From positions 62,001 through 126,000 of the forward strand of contig JAFGCT010000035.1 of NCBI GenBank assembly GCA_016932505.1: a stretch of 64,000 bases of DNA, given 5' to 3'. Of the stretch, positions 33,589-42,872 are shown one piece after another (within the stretch, counting starts at the first letter, position 1; every line of letters begins with the position of its first letter). The position numbers and the translations under genes are program-made. This DNA comes from Candidatus Peregrinibacteria bacterium (GTDB taxonomy: Bacteria > Patescibacteriota > Gracilibacteria > UM-FILTER-43-11). The notes beneath the pieces are model-generated. The model searched no databases. It saw only the letters and a list, made by a program, of their open reading frames with translations, and was not told the DNA's origin.

Positions 33589-35946
33589 ATGAAAACTTTC
33601 TCCTATTCAAATTACAGGGAAGTAAGTGCAAAAGGTGGGTCCGATAGAATAAGGATTTATACACTTATAGTGGTTGTAGTTATTTTATTTTTAATTATTA
33701 TAGGTAGGCTTTTTCAGCTACAGGTATTTAAACACGATACTTATAGCCAAACCGCTGAGAATCAGCATTTTGGTGCAATTGATCTACCTGCAAGAAGAGG
33801 TGAGATATTAGTACGCGATACTCATTCCGGTGAATTTTCCAAACTTGCTACCAATACCACTTTGGATTTGCTTTATGTTGACCCATTAGTTGCTGAAGAT
33901 AAAACTGATATTGCCAAGAAATTAGCACCACTTCTTTTTACTGCTGATGATTATGAAGCTTGCACGGAAGAGCCCGATGAATGTACTTACAATGTAATTG
34001 AAGATGAGCCAATTGACAGTTTTATTACAACTGAGCCAGTATGGAATTTAGGAATTTCAGATAATACTGAAGTTACCATACCGACCGAAGAAGATAAGGA
34101 TAACTTCAAAAGTTATTATGAAGTTGTTCAGGAGGTAGAAGAAAATATTTTTAGCAAAATATCCAAACTTGAAGTTGATTTTGTAATTTTAAAACGTGAT
34201 GCTGAACCGGATCTAATGGCAAGTATTATCAACGAAAGGTTACCAGGAATTTTTGTTGATACTGAGCGATTTATGGTTTATGGGGATCCTACCATGATAC
34301 CTGAAAACCAAATTGGACAGATTTCCAAAACCCTAGCTAGTTTTCTGGAAGACTCACCTACTACTTTGGAGAAAAAGCTTATTCGAAGAAAAGTCAGGTA
34401 TGTCTTCTTAAAAAATAAACTCAATCCCGATGTTTCAAGAAAAATCAGAGATCTTGATTTAAAGGGAGTGGTTCTACTGCCTGAACATTGGAGATATTAT
34501 CCTGAAGATAGTCTTGCTCCTCATGTTATCGGATTTTTAAACAGAGACAATATAGGCCAATACGGTATTGAGGGCTTTTTTAATATTGAACTTGAGGGTA
34601 AAAAAGGAAAGATTTATGCCGAAAGCGATCCATTCGGAAGGCAAATTACTGTTGGAGAAAGTAAAATTGTAAATGCTATTAATGGTGATACTGTAGTGCT
34701 TACTATAGATAGGATTGTTCAGAAGAGAGTTGAGGAAATACTTGCTGAATCGGTTGAAAATTTTAAAGCGGATAGCGGACAAGTTGTAATAATGAATCCT
34801 TATACCGGTGCGATAATTGCAATGGCTAATTATCCATCATTCAACTCAAATTCTTATACAGATGCTTATACTCTAAGAAGTGTTGCACGCTCCGAGAAAG
34901 AGACAATGTACAAAACAATTCCTGCATTCAAAAAAGATGACAAAGGGAAATATGTACCCGCATCCCAAACTGATAAGGATAACTTCTTTCTTGATTACGC
35001 TGATCGCATGAAACTACCGGAAGAACAGCGAATTGATGAACTTTTTATGTACGAAAATAAATTCGGTCCAGGTGTTTTTAAAAACAAGATTATTTCTGAG
35101 TATTACGAACCTGGTTCAGTATTTAAACCAATTGTTATGTCGATTGCACTGGATGCAAAGGAAGTAGAGCCACAAACAAAATTCTTGGATGATGGACCAC
35201 TTAAAATCGATGAATTCGAGATTAAAAATTCAGATAATCAATATCACGGTGAATCTACTATGACTGAAGTTCTTGAACTTTCACTTAATACCGGAATGTC
35301 TTTTGTGGCTAAAAAACTTGGAATGAGTCTTATGTACAAGTATTTAAAGGATTTTGGTTTTGGTGAATATACAAATATAAAACTTGAGGGTGAAACAAAA
35401 GGAGCTTTGGATTACTACAAACATTGGTCTAAGGCCCAATTACTTACTACTTCTTTTGGTCAGGGTATTGTTGCTACGCCACTTCAGATGATTACCGCAT
35501 GGGCAGTACTTGCGAATGGCGGGAAATTAGTCCAACCTTATATTGTTGAAAGTGTAATTAAAGATAATGAAGTTATTCAAACTGAAACAAATGTTATTCA
35601 TAGAGTAATATCCGAGGAAGCATCCAGTATAATTACTTCAATGCTTATAAGCGTTGTAAGACTCGGACATGCAAGACCAGCAGATATTCCCGGATACCTT
35701 ATTGCCGGTAAAACTGGTACTGCTCAGATGGCAGGTCCTAACGGAAAATATGAGGTCGGTGAAGGTTCTACAATTACATCGTTCGCAGGATATTTACCAG
35801 CTTTACAACCTCAATTTGTCATGTTGGTTAAGTTTGATAGACCTCGTATTGGTGAAAACACTTGGGGTTCTACAACTGCCGCTCCTACCTTCCGACGAAT
35901 ATCTGAGTTTTTAATTGATTATTATAATATTCAGCCCAACTCATAA
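33589..35946 (+). CDS. ftsI: Peptidoglycan D,D-transpeptidase (PBP2/FtsI family)
   Basis: Class B penicillin-binding protein for cell-wall crosslinking. One membrane helix (IYTLIVVVVILFLIIIGRLF) near residue 36; the dimerisation domain has ARRGEILVRD and PHVIGFLNRDN; the transpeptidase domain shows the three active-site motifs: EPGSVFKPIV (SxxK), LSLNTGMSF (SxN) and AGKTGTAQ (KTG). At 785 residues it is longer than most (about 600), with insertions after residue 90 and around 440 (a charged KKDDKGKYVPASQTDKDN segment). It acts with MltG, VanW and the double Ddl encoded in this window. Confidence 0.94.
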   Translation: MKTFSYSNYREVSAKGGSDRIRIYTLIVVVVILFLIIIGRLFQLQVFKHDTYSQTAENQHFGAIDLPARRGEILVRDTHSGEFSKLATNTTLDLLYVDPLVAEDKTDIAKKLAPLLFTADDYEACTEEPDECTYNVIEDEPIDSFITTEPVWNLGISDNTEVTIPTEEDKDNFKSYYEVVQEVEENIFSKISKLEVDFVILKRDAEPDLMASIINERLPGIFVDTERFMVYGDPTMIPENQIGQISKTLASFLEDSPTTLEKKLIRRKVRYVFLKNKLNPDVSRKIRDLDLKGVVLLPEHWRYYPEDSLAPHVIGFLNRDNIGQYGIEGFFNIELEGKKGKIYAESDPFGRQITVGESKIVNAINGDTVVLTIDRIVQKRVEEILAESVENFKADSGQVVIMNPYTGAIIAMANYPSFNSNSYTDAYTLRSVARSEKETMYKTIPAFKKDDKGKYVPASQTDKDNFFLDYADRMKLPEEQRIDELFMYENKFGPGVFKNKIISEYYEPGSVFKPIVMSIALDAKEVEPQTKFLDDGPLKIDEFEIKNSDNQYHGESTMTEVLELSLNTGMSFVAKKLGMSLMYKYLKDFGFGEYTNIKLEGETKGALDYYKHWSKAQLLTTSFGQGIVATPLQMITAWAVLANGGKLVQPYIVESVIKDNEVIQTETNVIHRVISEEASSIITSMLISVVRLGHARPADIPGYLIAGKTGTAQMAGPNGKYEVGEGSTITSFAGYLPALQPQFVMLVKFDRPRIGENTWGSTTAAPTFRRISEFLIDYYNIQPNS

Positions 35947-35956
35947 CATCCAAATA

Positions 35957-36163
35957 ATGAAAAAACAAAAATTCTTTTTTCCAGCTCTAAGTTTTTTTAT
36001 TATCGGAAATGTTTGCGTTCTTGCTTTTAAACTTATTGGCTCAAGTGTGGATGCAAATGGAGTACTACATGAACCTTTTGCTTTAATTCCAATCGCATAC
36101 ATTGCTTTTTTCCTTGCTCTTATATTTGGCTTATTAGCTGTTTTAAACAGATTTCGTAAATAA
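35957..36163 (+). CDS. Small two-TM membrane protein
   Basis: Start at ATG 35957 (MKKQKFFFPALSFFIIGNVC), ten bases after ftsI; the earlier in-frame ATG lies inside ftsI. The 68-residue protein has two hydrophobic segments and a short loop (SSVDANGVLHEP). Not recognised; likely cotranscribed with ftsI. Confidence 0.65.
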   Translation: MKKQKFFFPALSFFIIGNVCVLAFKLIGSSVDANGVLHEPFALIPIAYIAFFLALIFGLLAVLNRFRK

Positions 36164-36225
36164 CAAAAGTAAAATCGCTTGATGTATTTTAAAAACTTAT
36201 TTAATATGTTCAGGCATTAGAACAA

Positions 36226-36300
36226 GCGGGTATAGTATAGTGGCTATTATGTTGGCCTTCCAAGCCGAAGACACGGGTTCGATCCCCGTTACCCGCTCCA
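36226..36300 (+). tRNA. tRNA-Gly (TCC)
   Basis: Acceptor stem GCGGGTA/TACCCGC, anticodon loop CTTCCAA with anticodon TCC, T-arm ACGGGTTCGATCCCCGT, and an encoded CCA end. Cloverleaf is complete. Confidence 0.95.
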
Positions 36301-36410
36301 AAAAATTATCTATTATAAATTCCATTAGTAGTGCTAATTAATGGTATTTATTAGGAAATTATTTTTTCTTCAATTAGCTATTCGGATTTTTAAGATATTT
36401 CAATGATTTA

Positions 36411-36419
36411 TGCTATAAT
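36411..36419 (+). promoter_or_regulatory. Extended minus-10 promoter of the 36450 gene
   Basis: TGCTATAAT is an extended minus-10 element 30 bases before the ATG; no good minus-35 box is present, as is common for such promoters. Confidence 0.45.
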
Positions 36420-36449
36420 GTTTTCAATATCAAATAACAAAAAATAAAA

Positions 36450-36836
36450 ATGAATGATATAACTATATTTTTAGCTCAAATCTTTGGGCCAGTACTTGGC
36501 TTTGTTGGCTTGGGGATTCTTTTAAATCAGGGCTTTTATATGAAGGCGTTTAAAGACCTTACCAAAGAAAGCTTTGGCCTTGTAATGAATAACATGGCAA
36601 TGATTGCAATCGGTGTGGTTCTTGTCATGAAGCATTTTTTATGGGGATCTTTACCAGAAGTTCTAATTAGTCTTGTAGGCTTAGCTTTTTTGGTTAAAGG
36701 CGCTTTACTTGCAATTATGCCTAAGGCTTTTGATTCTTTTATAAAATCAGTATTGTCAAAAGAATTGATGATGTTCGCTGGTGGTCTATGGTTAGTTGGC
36801 GGAGCATATCTTTCTTATGTTGGCTTCATGGCCTAA
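36450..36836 (+). CDS. Small integral membrane protein, 128 residues
   Basis: About four hydrophobic helices (for example FGPVLGFVGLGILLNQGFY and MNNMAMIAIGVVLVMKHF) with short loops and a single cytosolic-looking segment. No catalytic residues or named family recognised. It has its own extended minus-10 promoter and lies next to tRNA-Gly. Confidence 0.7.
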   Translation: MNDITIFLAQIFGPVLGFVGLGILLNQGFYMKAFKDLTKESFGLVMNNMAMIAIGVVLVMKHFLWGSLPEVLISLVGLAFLVKGALLAIMPKAFDSFIKSVLSKELMMFAGGLWLVGGAYLSYVGFMA

Positions 36837-37016
36837 TTTGTCCTAATTACATATGTAAAAAATATAACTAATTTGTTATTGATTTTAAGTGTTAGTTAAA
36901 ATTTCTACGAATATGAAATATTCTTGTCATTTGCTCAATTAAAACTTTAATTTTTAATTTTCAATCTTCTATTTATAATGTAGTCTTGTTCAGCTTACTT
37001 CATAAAATAAATACTT

Positions 37017-37424
37017 ATGGCAGATGTAAAACCAGGTCAAATAGAAAAGAAATTAGTTGAATTAATGGAATTAAAAGAGAAGATGCTAGATACTAAGGAG
37101 ATTTTAAAATCTTTCAAAGTTAAATCTGAAAGACTTACTGATTTAGTAAAAGCAAAAAAAGATATTTCTGAACAAGTTGCTGAAGAAAAAGACAGAATTG
37201 AGAATGAATTTTATGAAGATAATGATTACGAGAAAGCAAAAAATGATGAGCTAACCCTAAAAAACCAGATTAAAGAGAAAAACTCTGAACTTAGAGAGAT
37301 GATGAAAACAGTTGAAGTGGAAAAACAGCTACTTTCTTACGATTACAATATAAAAGGAGAAAAGGTTAAAATGCAGGTCGAAAGAGTTGTAAAGGTATAT
37401 TTAAACGGAAAAGAAGAGAAATAA
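37017..37424 (+). CDS. Coiled-coil protein, 135 residues
   Basis: Almost entirely Lys/Glu heptad repeats from residue 8 to 110 (KKDISEQVAEEKDRIENEF), then a short strand-forming end VKMQVERVVKVYLNGKEE. Soluble. The pattern says scaffold or partner-binding; no family assigned. The downstream spacer carries a CATTTGAGATTTATC repeat. Confidence 0.6.
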   Translation: MADVKPGQIEKKLVELMELKEKMLDTKEILKSFKVKSERLTDLVKAKKDISEQVAEEKDRIENEFYEDNDYEKAKNDELTLKNQIKEKNSELREMMKTVEVEKQLLSYDYNIKGEKVKMQVERVVKVYLNGKEEK

Positions 37425-37458
37425 TTTATCATTTGAGATTTATCATTTTTAAATTTTC

Positions 37459-38016
37459 CTAGTTCCACCCCTTCTTTCTTTTTCCATCTCTAGGACCATA
37501 ATTTGATATGCTTTTTCTATTTTTGTGACGTTTCTTATAACCCTTAGCTCTTCTCCCTACAAATACATCATTAGAGAGTGGAGACTGATTACTTGTTTCA
37601 ACCTTTCTTTCATCTCTTTTTAAAACTGTAGTCAATTTCTCATTTTTCACTTGCATTACTTCTTGTAGGAACATTCTAATTTTTTCTATAGACCTAGTAA
37701 ATACTTCTTCATACTCCTGGATATCATCTTTTTGTGAGATTCTATCCGCCTCCATTTTAACGGGAACTAAGACTTTTAGAATTTCTGGACATCTTTCTTT
37801 TCTGCTTGATTTACCACCCCAATATTTTCTCCAAATATTGATTTCTTTTGTGGCGAGCTGAAAAAATAATCTTGGTTTATTTATTTTAAGTAATTCTATT
37901 AAGCCAAATCTAAGAGCACTAACCTCATTTTCTTTCAGATTAGGTAAGCTTGTACGAAAAACCTCAAGCAACTCATCAAATCTATCTTCTATCGGTAGCT
38001 GTTCATTTAATTCCAT
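37459..38016 (-). CDS. Uncharacterised 185-residue protein with basic tail
   Basis: Not recognised. The N-terminal two thirds are helical (ELNEQLPIEDRFDELLEVF); the C-terminus is strongly basic (GRRAKGYKKRHKNRKSISNY and RDGKRKKGWN), suggesting nucleic-acid or ribosome binding. It follows the ion-channel gene on the same strand by 29 bases. Confidence 0.6.
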   Translation of the reverse strand: MELNEQLPIEDRFDELLEVFRTSLPNLKENEVSALRFGLIELLKINKPRLFFQLATKEINIWRKYWGGKSSRKERCPEILKVLVPVKMEADRISQKDDIQEYEEVFTRSIEKIRMFLQEVMQVKNEKLTTVLKRDERKVETSNQSPLSNDVFVGRRAKGYKKRHKNRKSISNYGPRDGKRKKGWN

Positions 38017-38045
38017 TATGAATAATTAACTGATGAATTATTATA

Positions 38046-38666
38046 CTAATTCTTGCTTCTAAAATGTATTGAAATAACTCCGTTTATTACAATTACAAGT
38101 GTATAAAATGTAAGTATCATTTGTGCTATAACAAGCCACTTTGCACCAGTTGATAAAGGAATTATATCGCCAAATCCAACGGTTATCATCGTAACAACAC
38201 TAAAATAGAAGCTATCCAGAATAGATAATGCTTTTGAAAATGAAGCCGGTTCCCAAAAACTCATAAGTCTGTACCATATTGCAAAAATAAGGACTATTTG
38301 AATCATATTAAAACTGAACATAAGTATGAGCCACTGCCCTCTTCTTTCAGGAGTTTTAAATGCCGTAAAAATTCTTCCTTCGTTTAATATGAAGTTTCTT
38401 GAATACACTATTAGAAATTCAACAACACGCTGTATAAGCAATATGCATACAATTAAAGCAAGCCAGTATGGAAACATATGAACCGTTAACAGAAGTACAA
38501 TACAAATGACTGTAATTATTACCATTAATTGCTCAAGTTTGCTGAAAATATGTTTTTCGTTCTTCAAAAACCAATTGGATAGAGTCAGCCACTTGTTTCC
38601 AAAGTTTATAATCATTCTAAAATAGTGAATAATTATTCCTATTTTTGGTTCATCTGGGTGTTCCAT
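38046..38666 (-). CDS. Two-pore-type potassium channel (Ion_trans_2)
   Basis: The selectivity filter TMITVGFGDIIPLS is visible near residue 160 between two membrane helices, as in KcsA/MthK-type channels, with two or three additional helices before it (MVIITVICIVLLLTVHMF). There is no C-terminal RCK domain; the protein ends soon after the last helix (ISIHFRSKN). It probably conducts K+ across the cell membrane. It is divergent from the MFS gene. Confidence 0.85.
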   Translation of the reverse strand: MEHPDEPKIGIIIHYFRMIINFGNKWLTLSNWFLKNEKHIFSKLEQLMVIITVICIVLLLTVHMFPYWLALIVCILLIQRVVEFLIVYSRNFILNEGRIFTAFKTPERRGQWLILMFSFNMIQIVLIFAIWYRLMSFWEPASFSKALSILDSFYFSVVTMITVGFGDIIPLSTGAKWLVIAQMILTFYTLVIVINGVISIHFRSKN

Positions 38667-38721
38667 GCTTTTATTTTGGTTAACTTTATGTTATAATAAT
38701 GAGATACAACTAATAAATCAA

Positions 38722-39291
38722 ATGAGAAATTTCTTATTTAACAAAGCACTGAGGATTCTTCTTATAACAAATGCGCTAATTTTAATATCAGCGGCTATGC
38801 TTGGCCCAATATATGCGATATTTGTAGAGAAAGTTGGCGGAGATTTATTAGATGCAAGTATAGCCGGAGGACTATTTGCTTTAACCGGCGGACTTGCAAC
38901 TCTTTTATCCGGCAAAATGTCCGACAAAGTAAGGCATAGTGAATTTATTATAATCCTTGGCTATGCTTTTATGGGTACGGGATTTTTTCTATACCAATAT
39001 GTAAATACTGTTGAATTTTTATTTGTAATCCAAATGATTATAGGGCTTGGGCAGGCTACATACTCCCCTGCTTTTGACAAACTCTATTCCATGCATCTTG
39101 ATAACGGAAAAGGTGGTACTGAGTGGGGCGCATGGGAATCTATGTATTACTTTACTACTGCGGCTGGTGCATTTGTAGGTGGTTTAATTGTTACAAAATT
39201 TGGATTTAATGCAATATTTGTGATAATGGCTATGCTTTGTTATTTAAGTGCATCCTATCTTTATCTTCTTGCTCCAAAGAGAGTATTTTAG
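38722..39291 (+). CDS. Half-size MFS transporter-like membrane protein
   Basis: Six membrane helices; the start MRNFLFNKALRILLITNAL at ATG 38722 is chosen because the frame upstream overlaps the divergent channel gene. The loop LSGKMSDKVRHSEF resembles MFS motif A between helices 2 and 3. With 189 residues it has only half of the usual 12-helix MFS, and no second half follows. It may act as a homodimer, or represent a decayed gene. Confidence 0.7.
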   Translation: MRNFLFNKALRILLITNALILISAAMLGPIYAIFVEKVGGDLLDASIAGGLFALTGGLATLLSGKMSDKVRHSEFIIILGYAFMGTGFFLYQYVNTVEFLFVIQMIIGLGQATYSPAFDKLYSMHLDNGKGGTEWGAWESMYYFTTAAGAFVGGLIVTKFGFNAIFVIMAMLCYLSASYLYLLAPKRVF

Positions 39292-39321
39292 CTAAATGAT
39301 GTTTTTTATTATTAATAGGAT

Positions 39322-39349
39322 TTGACAAATGGCTTTTTTTTGGTAAAAT
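39322..39349 (+). promoter_or_regulatory. Candidate promoter of the 39378 gene
   Basis: Perfect TTGACA at 39322-39327, 16-base spacer, TAAAAT at 39344-39349. Confidence 0.6.
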
Positions 39350-39377
39350 ATCTTCCACCCTTTAATAATAAAGTGAT

Positions 39378-39869
39378 ATGCCCAAAGAAATAAATAATGG
39401 AGCTGATGCAGTTGATGCAGCTCTAGAACGAATTACAAACCTTAAAACCCAAGTTGGTTCAGGCAGCAATGTTTTCGGTCTAGACCAAGCTGCTACTGAT
39501 CTTGTTTTGGCGACAGCCAGTGGCAATAAAAGAATTCCTGAGACTGTTTACCGCTGTAATTTTGATGCACTCATTCAACAAATTCATTCAAATCGTTCTC
39601 AATATGCGAGACTAGTAGAATTGAATCAAGGTGGTGATGGTTCAACAGATACAATTGATAATAATGAAGCATTAGATCCTTCAGCCCAGGATGATGCAAT
39701 AGAATCAATCCATTTTAATCCTTTTGAACATAAGAGGTTAAGTATTTATAATCCTAACTTTAAAGAAAACGCTCGTTTATATATTAAAATGTGTGAATCT
39801 GGTATATTTGGTACAGGAAAAGCTGATGCTTCTCTAATCGCAATTCTTAAACAGCAGCTTAAAGATTAA
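39378..39869 (+). CDS. Uncharacterised 163-residue protein
   Basis: Soluble, Asn/Asp-rich, with NNGADAVDAALERITNLKTQ at the start and an acidic middle (DGSTDTIDNNEALDPSAQDD). No family recognised. It has a consensus promoter and is followed 16 bases later by another unknown small gene, so the two form a unit. Confidence 0.6.
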   Translation: MPKEINNGADAVDAALERITNLKTQVGSGSNVFGLDQAATDLVLATASGNKRIPETVYRCNFDALIQQIHSNRSQYARLVELNQGGDGSTDTIDNNEALDPSAQDDAIESIHFNPFEHKRLSIYNPNFKENARLYIKMCESGIFGTGKADASLIAILKQQLKD

Positions 39870-39885
39870 TTATGTATAGTTTTAT

Positions 39886-40167
39886 ATGGAATGTGAACTT
39901 TCACCAGAAGAGGCGGATAACTTATTAGAATCTATTATTAGTAACTGTCCAGACCGAAAGGAAATGATAGCTAGATTAAGGAGTCTAGTTTTAACACCAG
40001 AACAAGCAATAGCACTTGATGTTGCGGCTTCTACATATGTATCTGGACTTAGGATTGTTAAGAGGCCTAAAGAATTCAGTGAAGCTGAAAATTTAACTAA
40101 ACTTATTGGTCAGCTCAGACCATTAATTACTGAAAGGTTCAAAGAGATACTAATGCCTAATCTATAA
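39886..40167 (+). CDS. Uncharacterised 93-residue protein
   Basis: Soluble helical protein (ECELSPEEADNLLESIISNC, LTPEQAIALDVAASTYVSGL). Not recognised. Its last 11 bases overlap the 3' end of the convergent double-ddl gene. It probably shares the transcript of the 39378 gene. Confidence 0.6.
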   Translation: MECELSPEEADNLLESIISNCPDRKEMIARLRSLVLTPEQAIALDVAASTYVSGLRIVKRPKEFSEAENLTKLIGQLRPLITERFKEILMPNL

Positions 40168-42589
40168 TTTTCTCCAAAAACTCCGTCGGATACATCGGCG
40201 GTTTTTCTTCGAGTGCCTGATGGTAAATTACAGTAGAAGGAGTTAGACCTGGGGTAGTATTGGCTTCTATTATTATAAGCTCCCCTGTTTTAATATGCAT
40301 AAAAGCATCAATTCTGCAGTAACCGGAAAGACCCAAAGCATTTGCAACCTTTTCCATTCTTTCCTGTGCCTTTTTAACAGCGGAAGGTTTTACATAAGGT
40401 GAAGGTGGTGGTGTTATGTTTACCCCTGTTCCCCCTTGGAACTTTTCTTCAAGACTTAATATATTTCCGACAGCAACTGTAATACTCGGCGACATAGCTT
40501 TCATCTTCCCATTTTTTTCAATAAGCCCCATTGTAATTTCAATCCAATTATTTTTTGTCTGCCATTTAAGCTTGTTTTTTATAACACGCACTTTGTCTGT
40601 TGAAATAAACTGCTCAAACATAATATTTTTCATCTTTATGTGGGGCATATCAATTATTCCATGTTGTTTTGTAAGTGCCCCTTCTGGAATCATAGGCGAT
40701 GCATTCAGGGCATATCTCATATACTGTTCAAGGTCTTTAGGGGTATAAAGACGTGCTATTCCCGAGCTACATCCATCATCTACTGGTTTTACAATTATTG
40801 TCCTGCTAGATAAATCACGGACTAATTCTTTCCAATATCTTTTGTAGTCGACTGGTTTGAATTCTTTAAACAAATTAATTTTTTCAAGTTTTTTTAAAGC
40901 AGAATATACTCCGTCTTTTTTTAACGACTTTATCGCTTCGGCAGTTTTATATTTATCCATTCCTAGTCTAGAAGCTTTTGAGCCCGAACCATTGAAAGGT
41001 ACTTTTGCCTCTTCTAACATCTTTTGTAATGTGCCATCTTCTCCAATTCCACCATGCAAACCTATAAATACAAATTTTGATTTTTTGATAAATTCTTTCA
41101 GTGTCATTTTTTGCGGAAAAAACCACGGCTCAGTTAAATCCCCTTCTTCTACCGCAAGCTTATCCACCACCCTGCTAATTAGCTCATGAAGCCTTTTCTC
41201 ATCATTTTTAGCGTTCATACATGTCTCCATCATTTCTTCAACCGTATGATTAAGCGTAAGAGCATAAGGGAGATGCCATACGTTATGATTTGTATCGAGT
41301 AAATATGGTTCAGGGCAGTATTTATTTGAACGTTTTAATTTTAGCCATACATTTGTGCCAGACATTACAGAAACCTGACGTTCTGCGGTTTTGCCACCGA
41401 AGAGAACATTGATTTGTGATTTGTGATTTTTGATTTGTGATTTTTGATTTGTGATTTGTGATTTGTGATTTGTGATTTGTGATTTTGAATCCTTAATTCT
41501 CAAATCACAATTCTCAAATTCTATGTTATATCGTCGACAAGCACTTTTGATTATGTATTTTAAAACATCTCGGTGACTCATACCAATGCGTGATGACTGC
41601 ATAAATAAGAAACTGTTTTGCTCCATTCCGCTTATCGGATTAAAATCCGAAAACCACAATTTCCCGTCTGGCATCAGCCATCCATCAAAACGGGCAAAAT
41701 CCTTCATTCCAAGAAGCTTAAAAAGTTGTTCTGCCTGTATCTGAATATCTTGAATTACCTCGTTACTGAATCTTGGCGGACAATGATAAGTTACCTGACG
41801 ACTTGCCAGGTATTTTTTTCTGTAATCGAAAATCTGATGGTCTTTGTAACTTATTTCTATTTCAGACGGCATAACAGCTACTGGCATACCAAAACGGTTC
41901 TGCAAAATGATGACTGTAAATTCAGTACCTTGGCAGAATGGCTCAATTACAACTCTTGTATCCACACGCTTAGAAAATATTTCCTGAGCTTTTTTAAGTG
42001 CTTCTTCTGGTGTTGAAATTGAATACACAGCAATACTGGAACCACCTGTAGCCGGTTTTACAATTGCGCGTTTTATTTTATTTTCCCTAAAGAACTTATC
42101 AATTATTTTTTTATGATCATTTAAATGACTCTTTAGTAATGCGGACGGAAGAGTATAGAAACCATTCTTCTTTATAAACTCATTTGCATTATATTTATCA
42201 AATGCCTGCTTACATGCTTCCTCTGGTGAACCAACAGTTGGAATATTTAATTTCTTCAACATTCTTTGAATTTCGCCATCTTCTCCAAAAGGCCCGTGCA
42301 TTACAGGAAAGGCTAGATCAACTGTTTTTAGAAATTTAGCGAATCCACTTTTAGAAAGCGGTTTACCAGAGGTATTTAACTTGAAATCAAAATCAGACGG
42401 TGTATTGGAATAAAGTTGGCTACGTGATATCTGATATGCATTTTTTTTATGGTCAAAATAAATCGGTAGTACCTCAATACTTTCGGAATGTAAATGGTCG
42501 CATACAGACCGTGCGGAATTTAGAGATATCCCCCTTTCAAGTGATGGACCACCGCATAATAAAGCAATTTTTATTCTATTTTTTGACAT
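40157..42589 (-). CDS. ddl: Fused tandem D-alanine-D-alanine ligase
   Basis: Two complete Ddl (ATP-grasp) units in one 810-residue chain. Unit 1 (about 1-355): CGGPSLERGISLNSA, MHGPFGEDGEIQRML, AIVKPATGGSSIAVY and FARFDGWLMPDGK then FNPISGM. Unit 2 (about 394-810): FGGKTAERQVSVMSG, GLHGGIGEDGTLQKML, IVKPVDDGCSSGIARL and CRIDAFMHIKTG then EANTTPGLTPS. Ddl joins two D-Ala for peptidoglycan precursors. Unit 1 has DFNPISGM where the metal-binding consensus is EANTSPGM, so an essential Glu is replaced by Asp; unit 2 keeps it but carries a longer insertion before the C-terminal core. The units may differ in activity or substrate. Residues 357-393 are a repeat-encoded linker. Confidence 0.92.
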   Translation of the reverse strand: MSKNRIKIALLCGGPSLERGISLNSARSVCDHLHSESIEVLPIYFDHKKNAYQISRSQLYSNTPSDFDFKLNTSGKPLSKSGFAKFLKTVDLAFPVMHGPFGEDGEIQRMLKKLNIPTVGSPEEACKQAFDKYNANEFIKKNGFYTLPSALLKSHLNDHKKIIDKFFRENKIKRAIVKPATGGSSIAVYSISTPEEALKKAQEIFSKRVDTRVVIEPFCQGTEFTVIILQNRFGMPVAVMPSEIEISYKDHQIFDYRKKYLASRQVTYHCPPRFSNEVIQDIQIQAEQLFKLLGMKDFARFDGWLMPDGKLWFSDFNPISGMEQNSFLFMQSSRIGMSHRDVLKYIIKSACRRYNIEFENCDLRIKDSKSQITNHKSQITNQKSQIKNHKSQINVLFGGKTAERQVSVMSGTNVWLKLKRSNKYCPEPYLLDTNHNVWHLPYALTLNHTVEEMMETCMNAKNDEKRLHELISRVVDKLAVEEGDLTEPWFFPQKMTLKEFIKKSKFVFIGLHGGIGEDGTLQKMLEEAKVPFNGSGSKASRLGMDKYKTAEAIKSLKKDGVYSALKKLEKINLFKEFKPVDYKRYWKELVRDLSSRTIIVKPVDDGCSSGIARLYTPKDLEQYMRYALNASPMIPEGALTKQHGIIDMPHIKMKNIMFEQFISTDKVRVIKNKLKWQTKNNWIEITMGLIEKNGKMKAMSPSITVAVGNILSLEEKFQGGTGVNITPPPSPYVKPSAVKKAQERMEKVANALGLSGYCRIDAFMHIKTGELIIIEANTTPGLTPSTVIYHQALEEKPPMYPTEFLEKIID
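41411..41521. repeat. GATTTGTGATTT repeat inside the double-ddl coding sequence
   Basis: The DNA is a run of GATTTGTGATTT variants (41411-41487), then the inverted form CTCAAATCACAATTCTCAAAT (41500-41520). It encodes the protein repeat SQITNHK/SQITNQK/SQIKNHK between the two Ddl units, in frame. The same repeat type is otherwise seen between genes. Confidence 0.9.
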
Positions 42590-42734
42590 TTATAATTTAT
42601 TATTTGAATTTTCGTCAAAATCATATAACTTTTTTTTACCTATAACAAGCCAACTTTCAATTTTTATTATCTATCACTTATATTTAGACATTTTCTGGCA
42701 ATTATATCTAATGTCATTTTTGACTTTTTTTAAT

Positions 42735-42764
42735 TTGACATCAGCAAAGCGAAAATACTAAGAT
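42735..42764 (+). promoter_or_regulatory. Candidate promoter of the 42873 gene
   Basis: TTGACA at 42735-42740, 18-base spacer, TAAGAT at 42759-42764. The leader of about 100 bases precedes a strong ribosome-binding site. Otherwise the 283-base space between ddl and this gene is AT-rich and without genes. Confidence 0.45.
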
Positions 42765-42872
42765 AATTTCCACGCTACTTTTATTGAGTTATTTTGCGAA
42801 AGCAAATTAGCTGTAATAAAAAGTGCGAAATTTAAATCAAAGGAGTGTCAATTTTTCAACTAGGAGGGAAAA

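Noticed and set aside
41411-41487. CRISPR-like array
   Set aside because: The unit is only 7-9 bases, imperfect, without unique spacers, and lies inside a coding sequence.
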